The notes beneath the pieces were generated by a model. It saw nothing but the letters and a program-made list of their open reading frames with translations. It did not search any database and had not been told where the DNA came from. A stretch of DNA of 7,107 bases from Acidobacteriota bacterium (lineage in GTDB: Bacteria > Acidobacteriota > Terriglobia > UBA7540), in contig JAJXZM010000152.1 of NCBI GenBank assembly GCA_021780055.1, forward strand, positions 1-7,107, written 5' to 3'. Numbering within the stretch: position 1 is the first letter of the stretch; the number at the start of each line of letters is the position of its first letter. The translations under genes were made by a program, and so were the position numbers. Shown here piece by piece: positions 1 through 6,069 of this stretch.

Positions 1-484
1 TGGGATGCGCCGCAGCGAGCCAGGCCGCGGCGGCCGCCAGGCAATCTTCCGCAAGACTGAAAGCCGTCGTACTGACGGGCTCCGGGCTGGCTTCGAGCGG
101 CGTCCGCAAGGCCGTCTTGACGCTGTGTGATGAAAACGCAACACCGCCGCCAAGCAATGCGCCCAGAATCCGCCATTCGGCAGGGGCCGGACTCAGCGCA
201 GCGTACGAAAGTAAAGCAGCGGCAGGAGGACGGATAAAGGTGTGAATCGCATTCCACACACTGCCAATATAGGGAATCTTGTCGGCAACAAACTCCAGAG
301 AGTAAAGGGCCAGCGCAACAGCGATGACGACGGGATTGCCAAGAACACTGAGTGAAGATGGAAGATGAACCACCCCGAAGTGCTGGAGCAGACCGAGAAC
401 GACGATAGTCGCGTAAAGCTTCAGGCCGGAAGCATACGATAACCCGATCGCCAGACCCAGAGCGGCAAGCATTGCTGAAGACAT
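1..484 (-). CDS. DUF4126 family membrane protein (5' part, runs off the window)
   Basis: The frame is open for 161 codons from the ATG at 484 to the window edge, so the C-terminus is missing. The start is supported by a GGAGG motif 8 bases upstream; a second in-frame ATG lies at codon 5. The protein begins with a hydrophobic, Ala/Leu/Gly-rich segment (residues about 4-34), followed by a second one (about 50-65). The stretch EFVADKIPYIGSVWNAIHTF (residues 64-83), followed by IRP, is the hallmark I associate with DUF4126, a small multi-spanning inner-membrane family with no established reaction. Further hydrophobic segments lie near residues 86-115 and 143-160. The family assignment rests on this recalled motif and the membrane pattern; function is unknown. 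It lies 139 bases downstream of the 247-residue gene on the same strand, so it could be read through from it or have its own promoter. Confidence 0.85.
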   Translation of the reverse strand, partial: MSSAMLAALGLAIGLSYASGLKLYATIVVLGLLQHFGVVHLPSSLSVLGNPVVIAVALALYSLEFVADKIPYIGSVWNAIHTFIRPPAAALLSYAALSPAPAEWRILGALLGGGVAFSSHSVKTALRTPLEASPEPVSTTAFSLAEDCLAAAAAWLAAAHP

Positions 485-559
485 CGTGCGAGCCTCCAGA
501 ACTTGAATTTAGCGGAACAAGCCGCGCACGTCCAGTTCCCACGCTAACTCAGATGGATA

Positions 560-575
560 ACTCTGGCCCCAGAGT
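560..575 (-). terminator. Short inverted repeat between the two downstream genes, weak terminator candidate
   Basis: ACTCTG (560-565) pairs with CAGAGT (570-575) around a 4-base loop. It lies about 50 bases beyond the stop of the 247-residue gene and 75 bases before the DUF4126 start. No T-run follows on the minus strand, so an attenuating or purely incidental hairpin is as likely as a terminator. Confidence 0.25.
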
Positions 576-623
576 GCCAATAGTCTCCCTCTCAGTCAAC
601 GTTGATCATCGGATGTGGCGCAC

Positions 624-1367
624 TTAATCGGAATTTTGATTAGTTCCGGCAACCTGCTGGACAAACCGCTCCACCAGCACGGCGCGGTGTGCGGGCGTGG
701 CGCTCGATACGCGCCGGGCCTGCGAAAAGAGCAACCTGTCCGGGATGGCGGCCATACCGTCCAGAGTATCGGCGACAAACATCTGGGCCAGCCAGTCCCA
801 GGCTTCAGCAAACCCATTTGCGTTTACGTGGCTTGCAAACTCCGGGTCGGTGACGTCAAGTATCTCACTCCACCGGCTGAGAACCTGCACATGCGCTGCG
901 GCCGGATCTTCTGAATACCCGGTCTTGTCCAGCGTGTCAGGGACTGCACGGTTCAGGCAGTGGCTGACATCGCCCAGCACGAAACTTCCCCAGACTTCGG
1001 GAAGATGAACAACCACCCCGCGCGGCAGCTTAAGTCCCGGATCGAACGCCGGACATGTGCACGACCACAGCAGCGCCATCAGCGCCTCATCTGCGAGTTG
1101 TGTCCGCAGTGTCACAGTCAACGCCCTGCCGGCAACTGACGATGCTTCGGGGTTCGTGCTGAGGTACGAATCAAGGGGGCCGACCAGTTTCTTCTCCACC
1201 TGCTGGCGCAGGAAGTCATAGGCGCAGAGAGCCGTAGCCACGGTCCGCCTCTGAGGCTTATCAAGTCGCGAAATCTTGTACCAGAGCGGGTTTGAAAATC
1301 TGTCCAACACCCACACGATAAATCCCTCTAAACTATGCGATGCCTGAGCTCTGACAAAGGCCTCCAC
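624..1367 (-). CDS. Hypothetical protein, 247 residues, family not recognised
   Basis: The frame starts at GTG 1367 and ends at TAA 624. An in-frame TAG at 1380-1382 limits upstream extension to a few codons. The ribosome site is poor: only AGGG-like bases lie upstream (purine runs around 1368-1380), so a later start is possible. I see no signal peptide and no convincing membrane segment; the protein reads as soluble and mostly helical. There are four cysteines: C48, a close pair C103/C105 in WSCTCPAF, and C137. Tryptophans are frequent (W19, W29, W101, W126, W166, W190, W192). The residue composition is that of a real protein, unlike the Arg/Ser/Pro-rich shadow frames over the same bases. 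It starts 25 bases after the small ORF at 1393-1542, which suggests co-transcription with the GH79 gene. I cannot assign a function. Confidence 0.75.
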   Translation of the reverse strand: MEAFVRAQASHSLEGFIVWVLDRFSNPLWYKISRLDKPQRRTVATALCAYDFLRQQVEKKLVGPLDSYLSTNPEASSVAGRALTVTLRTQLADEALMALLWSCTCPAFDPGLKLPRGVVVHLPEVWGSFVLGDVSHCLNRAVPDTLDKTGYSEDPAAAHVQVLSRWSEILDVTDPEFASHVNANGFAEAWDWLAQMFVADTLDGMAAIPDRLLFSQARRVSSATPAHRAVLVERFVQQVAGTNQNSD

Positions 1368-1392
1368 GAACCCTAAACCCTATTAAATTCAG

Positions 1393-1542
1393 CTACATGG
1401 ACTCCACCACGGGGCGCCAAAAATCGTCTCCCGCTGCTTGTTCAGTGGCCAACTTTATGAACACCACCGGCGGCGATCCACAACGACCCGATACGTTGCC
1501 TTGAAAACTTCGGAACCAGTAGACGATTTCATCCCGCGCCAT
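1393..1542 (-). CDS. Possible small ORF, 49 residues, between the GH79 gene and the 247-residue gene
   Basis: ATG at 1542 opens a frame of 49 codons ending in TAG at 1393. It begins MARDEIVYWF and ends FWRPVVESM. It starts 5 bases after the GH79 stop and ends 25 bases before the GTG of the next gene, filling an otherwise empty 180-base gap. The product is aromatic-rich (Y8, W9, F10, F13, F28, F41, W42) with one cysteine (C21) and a balanced charge, which looks more like a protein than random frame noise. Against it, no clear Shine-Dalgarno precedes the ATG, so translation would depend on coupling to termination of the GH79 gene. No signal peptide or membrane segment is visible and I recognise no family. 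It could also be a decayed fragment or chance. Confidence 0.45.
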   Translation of the reverse strand: MARDEIVYWFRSFQGNVSGRCGSPPVVFIKLATEQAAGDDFWRPVVESM

Positions 1543-1547
1543 TCTGC

Positions 1548-3167
1548 TCAGGGTGCAACGGAGAGCACGGCGGCGGAGGCATTAGGCAGCGTAAAGATGT
1601 AATCGCCGTTCTCGCCCGGCGCGACGCTGGTCGTACTGGGAGTCCCGATGTGCCCATCCGTATCAAACTGTTGTCCACCGTAACGGACATCGCCTGCCGT
1701 GGAACCGAGGGTGGGCGCCTGGAGCATCAGCAGGGTGCCCGCGCCGGCATGTCCGGCAAGGTGCACGCTCACCGTGCCGGAAGCCTTCTCATCTTTATTG
1801 ATCACGAACACGTGCACCTCGCAGCTGGGGCATGCCGTGGTGGCGAATGCGGTGATGTTGGCTTTCGATTGAACGGAAGCAGGGAGCAGGTGTTCGCCGC
1901 TGGCACGCTGCGCAAACATATACATGGCGTAATAGAGCGGCTGCGCAACGTTTTGGTAGTGCACCTCGTTGCCGGTCTTCCAGCTGAAGGTCTGAACAGG
2001 ATTGTAGGCGCTGCCGCCCGTGCGATAGCTGAAATGGAAATTGATGTTCGAGTAGCCGTCGCCTGCCATGTCAAACATGTAGTCGAGTCCCCAGACGGCG
2101 GACGTGAAAGCATTGCTGACGCCAAACATGCCGCCGCACGACGCCGAATTCGTTTCCGCCAGCGCCAGCGGCAGATGGTTCTCGTGCGCCACAGCCACCA
2201 TCTGTTTGGAGAGATCGTTGAATTCCTTCACGCGTTCCGGCGAGAGCAGTTCCGCCGTGGTCACGTTTTTCTGACCGCAGGTGGTCGTAGTGTAGTTGTG
2301 GACGGAAGCCAGTTTCAAATCAGGGCCGATGCCTTTCAGGATGGTGCCCAGATCTTCGGCGTTGTTCCATCCGCAGCAATTGGCTGGCGCCACAAAATTG
2401 TACTGGCGTGCAACGGGATTGGCTCGAAAGGCTTTGATGTAAGCCATTGCGTCCTTCACGTAGTCGGCGGGCGAGTAGTTTTTGGGCCGCGCCGGAGTGC
2501 GCGCAAACAGGCTGGGTTCGTTACCGATTTCGAGGCCGATAATCTCGCTGGCCGGAATCTGCTTGGCGATACCCTCGGTTGCTTCGCGCAGGGCCCAGCG
2601 GGCGGAATTCTGTTTCAGGTTCAGGCCCAGAACCATGCGCCAGCCCGCTGCTTCCACGGCCGTCGAATAGAGCTTGATCAGTCCGGCCGTCAGCGTCCCC
2701 TCGCACCACTTGGGATGCGGAGCCGCCTTGGGGTCCCAGCAATTGGTGTCCTGGCTGTTGCCGCCCAGGCGCAGCACGCCGGGGCCCAGATCTTTCATCA
2801 TGGTGAAGAAGCCTGTATTGGGAGCACCGGACTGGCCCAGCACGTAATCCAGTTTTGCATCGGCGGGCACACCACTCGGCGGCTGAATGCTTCCCTGCGC
2901 CTGGGATGTGGGCGTCGGCAGCGCCATGCCGGCGGTGGAAACTTCATTGCTGAAGCCGAGAAAATCTTTCGGGATCTCGGCGCCCAACTGTTGCGAGTTG
3001 ACGCTGACCGTTGCCACCGGTGGCACCGCTGGACCGGAGCAGGACGAAAGCACCAGAGAAGTTGCAACCAGCAAACCAAGACCGCAGAGCGCGGCGACTG
3101 AACCGCGAAGGCATGGCCAGATTCCCAAACCAATTCTGCCGGGACCAACCTTTTTAAAAGAGCGCAT
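1548..3167 (-). CDS. GH79 family beta-glucuronidase-like exported lipoprotein
   Basis: This 539-residue protein should hydrolyse beta-linked glucuronic acid, or a methylated form, from plant or microbial glycans or glycosides outside the cytoplasm. The ATG at 3167 is preceded by AGGAGG 7 bases upstream; the frame stays open to 3722, but that extension belongs to a transposon remnant. A basic N-terminus and hydrophobic core lead to the lipobox LSSC, with Cys43 as the lipid-modified residue. The (beta/alpha)8 barrel spans roughly residues 60-415. It carries LRLGGNS (132-138), the general acid/base Glu217 in IGNEP and the nucleophile Glu338 in LAETNS. Their 121-residue spacing resembles that in the Acidobacterium capsulatum GH79 enzyme as I recall it. 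Residues about 420-539 form the beta-sandwich domain typical of the family. The mature protein has eight further cysteines (143, 155, 264, 265, 297, 344, 446, 449), so disulfides are likely. Exact substrate cannot be read from sequence; heparanase-like or hyaluronan activity is less likely but not excluded. Confidence 0.88.
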   Translation of the reverse strand: MRSFKKVGPGRIGLGIWPCLRGSVAALCGLGLLVATSLVLSSCSGPAVPPVATVSVNSQQLGAEIPKDFLGFSNEVSTAGMALPTPTSQAQGSIQPPSGVPADAKLDYVLGQSGAPNTGFFTMMKDLGPGVLRLGGNSQDTNCWDPKAAPHPKWCEGTLTAGLIKLYSTAVEAAGWRMVLGLNLKQNSARWALREATEGIAKQIPASEIIGLEIGNEPSLFARTPARPKNYSPADYVKDAMAYIKAFRANPVARQYNFVAPANCCGWNNAEDLGTILKGIGPDLKLASVHNYTTTTCGQKNVTTAELLSPERVKEFNDLSKQMVAVAHENHLPLALAETNSASCGGMFGVSNAFTSAVWGLDYMFDMAGDGYSNINFHFSYRTGGSAYNPVQTFSWKTGNEVHYQNVAQPLYYAMYMFAQRASGEHLLPASVQSKANITAFATTACPSCEVHVFVINKDEKASGTVSVHLAGHAGAGTLLMLQAPTLGSTAGDVRYGGQQFDTDGHIGTPSTTSVAPGENGDYIFTLPNASAAVLSVAP

Positions 3168-3173
3168 GGCAAG

Positions 3174-3179
3174 ACCTCC
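3174..3179 (-). promoter_or_regulatory. Strong Shine-Dalgarno that sets the GH79 start
   Basis: AGGAGG read on the minus strand lies 7 bases before the ATG at 3167. It is the reason for rejecting the much longer frame that begins at 3722, together with the signal peptide that follows immediately. Confidence 0.85.
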
Positions 3180-3277
3180 TGTGCGCCAACGGGTGGTAAA
3201 CCTGCAAAGTTGCGGCCACACGACCCACCGATGGCATTTTCTACCGAAGCTTCTATCACTTTGTAGGAGGAAGTGTA

Positions 3278-3307
3278 ACTCTAAAACGGGCGACCGGCGC
3301 AAAACAA
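3278..3307 (-). promoter_or_regulatory. Candidate sigma70-like promoter for the GH79 gene
   Basis: On the minus strand TTGTTT (3302-3307) and TAGAGT (3278-3283) are separated by 18 bases and lie about 110 bases before the ATG. Both hexamers match the consensus only partly, so this is a weak prediction. I found no convincing operator. Confidence 0.22.
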
Positions 3308-3347
3308 ATAACGGAAGCAGTGAACGGATTCGAGTGGCAGACCGTAA

Positions 3348-3365
3348 GGCGAACGGGTATTCGCC
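3348..3365. repeat. Small inverted repeat upstream of the GH79 gene
   Basis: GGCGAA (3348-3353) and TTCGCC (3360-3365) form a perfect 6-base-pair stem with a 6-base loop. It lies about 180 bases before the GH79 start, between the gene and the transposon remnant. It could be an operator half-site pair or incidental; nothing decides this. Confidence 0.3.
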
Positions 3366-3488
3366 CACCTGCCGTGCACGTGAAAACAAGGCGATTGAGA
3401 ATGCGAAAGTTGAGTGGGGCACCCAGGGCAAATAGTCAATGTCAATCGTCATGTGATTGACCGTGGGTTCTTCGCGTAACCGAAGGCG

Positions 3489-3749
3489 CAGGGTCAGAAG
3501 CACGCTGATCGTGGCTAGCGCCGATTGCGGTCGCATGCCTGGATGCGTCATCAGCGGTCGCGCATTCTTGCGGCGCGCCACTTCCTGCCCGATCCGCTCG
3601 TCGAGTCCTTCGATCCACGCGCTCGGTTGCGGCAACAGCGCGATCCAATCCTGGCGGCGCCTCCCCATGCCTTCTCTTAGAGGGATCTTTTGGAGCTTGT
3701 CCTGACAGCGAGCGCTCCACAAGCGGCGCCGTTGCCGGAGCCCGATCAG
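3489..3749 (-). pseudogene. IS110-family transposase remnant (central to C-terminal part)
   Basis: Reading down from 3749, immediately after an in-frame TAG at 3750-3752, the frame contains LRQRRRLWSARCQDKL, then RRRQDW, then LDERIGQEVARR and LMTHPG followed by SALA. This order matches the C-terminal half of IS110-type transposases as I know it: a coil-like segment leading into the helix-hairpin-helix Transposase_20 region with a THPGVGPxTALA motif. Here that motif is altered to THPGMRPQSALA. Homology fades after about 3489; the frame continues as unrelated sequence into the GH79 leader. The N-terminal DEDD RuvC-like catalytic domain is absent, no start codon with ribosome site exists, and no element ends can be defined. 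It cannot be active. It accounts for the spurious 185-codon 5' extension of the GH79 frame. Confidence 0.62.
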
Positions 3750-3914
3750 CTATGGACCTCGCGCAGTCCTCCCCCTCAAATGAGGAAACCCCTCGGTGCA
3801 GACTCGCCGTCACAAAAACGATTCGGTCGGAGGTCGGCAGCGGGTGAACATGCGACGCGGCGAAAGGATGACCCCAATCAAGTGCCTGCGGTCAGAAATT
3901 CAATGACCTTGCTT

Positions 3915-3955
3915 ACCCGCTGACCTCGCGAGTGCAGCGGGTGGCCGGGAGCCAC
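3915..3955. repeat. Overlapping inverted repeats with an embedded palindrome
   Basis: ACCCGCT (3915-3921) pairs with AGCGGGT (3936-3942), and the loop contains the perfect palindrome CTCGCGAG (3925-3932). A second stem, GTGGC (3941-3945) with GCCAC (3951-3955), overlaps the end of the first, so the two would be alternative structures. No T-run follows on either strand. Its role is unknown. Confidence 0.4.
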
Positions 3956-3984
3956 ACATCGGCACATTCATTCAACCCCTCGCG

Positions 3985-4001
3985 CAATCTTAAGGAGATT
4001 G
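3985..4001. repeat. Small hairpin downstream of the cytochrome gene
   Basis: CAATCT (3985-3990) and AGATTG (3996-4001) form a 6-base-pair stem with a 5-base loop, 3 bases beyond the GC-rich hairpin at 4005-4028. The two together could act as a tandem 3' structure for the cytochrome mRNA. Confidence 0.35.
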
Positions 4002-4004
4002 AGG

Positions 4005-4028
4005 AGGCGGCGCCAAGGGCCGCCGCCT
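4005..4028 (-). terminator. GC-rich hairpin after the cytochrome gene, probable terminator
   Basis: AGGCGGCG and CGCCGCCT form a perfect 8-base-pair stem with an 8-base loop, starting 31 bases after the cytochrome stop. The position is right for a 3' end, but no T-run follows on the minus strand, so Rho-dependent termination or mRNA 3' protection are alternatives to intrinsic termination. Confidence 0.5.
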
Positions 4029-4059
4029 GGAGGAAGGCTTTATTTGAGTTCTTCTCTGC

Positions 4060-6069
4060 TCAGTCGCCGTACGGCCCGTTGTGGCAGCTATAGCAGCCAA
4101 TCACCGTGCCCTTGGGGAATGTTTTCCCTGCCATCGTGCGGTCGGCCAGGGTTTTCGACAGAATGGTCCCCATGTAGTCCGTCCCATGACACGCCTGGCA
4201 GGCGGACAGGTTTTGCGAAGCCGCGCCTTCATGGTTACTCACCCAATATGACCCGATGGGGTGCATTCCGTGGGGTCCTCCGTTGATAGTGTTGGGGGTG
4301 GAGGCATGGCATGCCGTGCACTCCGCGAGCGTCCCGGTGTGGCCTTGCAAGTTGGTGCTCATGACGTTGTCGTTCACGATGGAAGTATCGAATATGGCGT
4401 GCGTTGAACCGTGGCACCCCTCACACTGGAGCCCCCCGTGCCCTTTCGAGAAGCGATACAGGGAAAGGCCGGATGAGGGCGTGTCGGGGTTGGTGGCAAA
4501 GGTGGCGTCCGGCGTGGTGCGGAACGTGCTCCCGCTTGAGAACGCTGAAGTGTATACGATCTGCCCGGCGTTGCTGGTGGCGGTGCCCGTGTGGCAGGTC
4601 TGGCAGCTGGGCTCGTCGAGCCAACCCTGCCGTGTGGTGCTCGCCAGGTAGCTCATCGGGCCGTGGCAGTTCTGGCATTCGAGCAGTTTGGCACCCGTGC
4701 TGGTGGTCAGGTTCGCCATCGCGTCGCGCAAGCACTGCGTCTTGGGGCCGGGATGGCAGTTGTAACAGGTGCTCCGCGTCGTTCCCGCCTGCATGGTCTG
4801 CCCGGTGGCCGGGTCGATCACGCCGGCGTGCAGGCTATGCATTGAAATGGTCAACGCCGGAACGCCGGGATAGCCGGGCTTGGAAAGTGCGTTCGAAGCG
4901 TGGCAGTTGTCGCAGAAAACGGGTCCCGCTGTGTTCACTGTCTCCACGAGCCCGGAGGTGCTGTAGCCAGCCGCCTGAGCGGCAGCCTTAAACACCGTGC
5001 TGCCCGCCCAGCGGTCATCGTGCTTGCGCAGAATGTTCAGCTTGGTGTCCTGCGCCGGGTCGGAGGCGTTGACCCAGCCACCCGCGGGCTCGGCCGCTGA
5101 GTAGCCGGAAGTGGAGGAGTGGCAGGTCGAGCAGGTCATCTCGTCAGAGGTCGGCAGCACAATGTCCTGCGTGGCCAGCACCGTTCCTGAGGAGTTTTTC
5201 GCTATCAGGCGCATCATCGGGAAGTAGTTCCGGCCGTAGGTGCCGGTGGTGGAATCCGCGAAAGGCGTGATCGGGATACCCGTCGCCACCCACGTGTTGT
5301 CGCTCGTACTGAAAGTCATGGATTGCGGGACGTTTCCGGACCCTGGCATACGGAAGCCCGCTAGCCCCTCATCCGGCAACAAATTGGGAAACCCCAAAAA
5401 GTTCGCATAGTCCCAGAAGTTTGTCTTGCCGATCGATGTAGTGTTCAGGGTGTGGGTGAGCGGATCGCTGACCGCCTGGTATGTCAACGTATATCCGGTT
5501 GGGGACACGGTCAAATTGCCGGAAGGATCGATGAGTTGAGCGTGGATAGTGTTGTAGGGAGGGAGAACTCCGAAAACGCTGTAGTCCGCCCCGTCGAAGC
5601 AGTGCATGCCGAGGTCGTTCCAGCCAATCAATTTGTAGGTGCCGGTACCCGTGCCGCCGCCGCTGGTCGAAGTGCTGAGTACAAGCGTCACCGCCACATT
5701 CTGGGTGGCACCGCCGGAAGCGATAGACACCGTGCCGCTATAAGTCCCTGCGGCCAACCCGGTCAGGTTGACGGAAACGGCCAGCGTCTGGTTGGTGGTT
5801 AAGGAGCCGGAAGGCGAGATGGACAGCCACTGCGTTCCGCCGTTCTGCACCGAAGCAGTCGCCGTGAAAACGGTGCGCCTGGATGCCGTGACGGCAATCG
5901 ACTGCGCCGTCGGGAGCTGACCATTCTGAACCGCATTGAACGTCAGCGAGGTGGGGCTTACGCTTACGACGACGTCTTTTTTGCGCGCTGCTTCTGCATT
6001 GACCTGACCCGCACACCCGACATTGGCCAACAGGAATACGGTTACAAGGATGACACGCCAGTGTTTCAT
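4060..6069 (-). CDS. Exported nonahaem c-type cytochrome with N-terminal BACON domain
   Basis: This 669-residue protein should carry electrons outside the cytoplasm on up to nine covalently bound haems. The ATG at 6069 has AAGGAG 8 bases upstream. A hydrophobic signal peptide (residues 1-19) ends near Cys19. The lipobox is poor (Asn at -3), so ordinary cleavage near residue 25 is also possible. Residues about 34-132 form a BACON-type Ig-like domain (SVSPTSLTF, then WLSISPSGSL, then AGTYSGTVSI), followed by a Ser/Gly/Thr linker. Residues about 145-305 are a beta-rich domain starting GWNDLGMHC. CXXCH motifs begin at C313, C386, C435, C465, C489, C549, C584, C624 and C659. Nine other histidines follow the first motif (350, 411, 414, 544, 557, 577, 600, 603, 613), enough for bis-His ligation of all haems. 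There is no C-terminal anchor. No haem-maturation, porin or oxidoreductase gene lies nearby, so the partner and redox substrate are unknown. Confidence 0.9.
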   Translation of the reverse strand: MKHWRVILVTVFLLANVGCAGQVNAEAARKKDVVVSVSPTSLTFNAVQNGQLPTAQSIAVTASRRTVFTATASVQNGGTQWLSISPSGSLTTNQTLAVSVNLTGLAAGTYSGTVSIASGGATQNVAVTLVLSTSTSGGGTGTGTYKLIGWNDLGMHCFDGADYSVFGVLPPYNTIHAQLIDPSGNLTVSPTGYTLTYQAVSDPLTHTLNTTSIGKTNFWDYANFLGFPNLLPDEGLAGFRMPGSGNVPQSMTFSTSDNTWVATGIPITPFADSTTGTYGRNYFPMMRLIAKNSSGTVLATQDIVLPTSDEMTCSTCHSSTSGYSAAEPAGGWVNASDPAQDTKLNILRKHDDRWAGSTVFKAAAQAAGYSTSGLVETVNTAGPVFCDNCHASNALSKPGYPGVPALTISMHSLHAGVIDPATGQTMQAGTTRSTCYNCHPGPKTQCLRDAMANLTTSTGAKLLECQNCHGPMSYLASTTRQGWLDEPSCQTCHTGTATSNAGQIVYTSAFSSGSTFRTTPDATFATNPDTPSSGLSLYRFSKGHGGLQCEGCHGSTHAIFDTSIVNDNVMSTNLQGHTGTLAECTACHASTPNTINGGPHGMHPIGSYWVSNHEGAASQNLSACQACHGTDYMGTILSKTLADRTMAGKTFPKGTVIGCYSCHNGPYGD

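Larger units (their letters stand above)
3168..4059. other. 892-base region without an intact gene
   Basis: From low to high coordinates this region holds the GH79 ribosome site and upstream region (3168-about 3310) and a small hairpin (ggcgaa 3348-3353 with ttcgcc 3360-3365). An eroded IS110-type transposase fragment follows (about 3489-3749). The part from 3766 to 3914 shows nothing recognisable. A hairpin-rich stretch (3915-4028) then leads to the cytochrome stop. Frames open across it, such as 3442-3813 minus or 3690-3923 plus, give low-complexity Arg/Ser/Pro/Ala-rich products without ribosome sites and were not called. Confidence 0.7.

Noticed and set aside
592..608. TTGACT on the minus strand as a -35 box for the DUF4126 gene
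   Set aside because: No acceptable -10 hexamer lies 16-18 bases downstream.
1369..1385. Telomere-like tandem ACCCTAA repeat
   Set aside because: Only two copies, in the short gap before the 247-residue gene's start; chance in a bacterial sequence.
1650..3101. Plus-strand 483-residue frame opposite the GH79 gene
   Set aside because: A shadow of the GC-rich coding strand: His/Arg/Gly-rich product, no ribosome site, and the opposite strand encodes a clear GH79 enzyme.
3168..3722. The 185-codon 5' extension of the GH79 frame as part of the protein
   Set aside because: A strong ribosome site and a complete lipoprotein signal peptide begin at 3167, while the upper part of the extension is IS110 transposase remnant and the rest is intergenic in composition.
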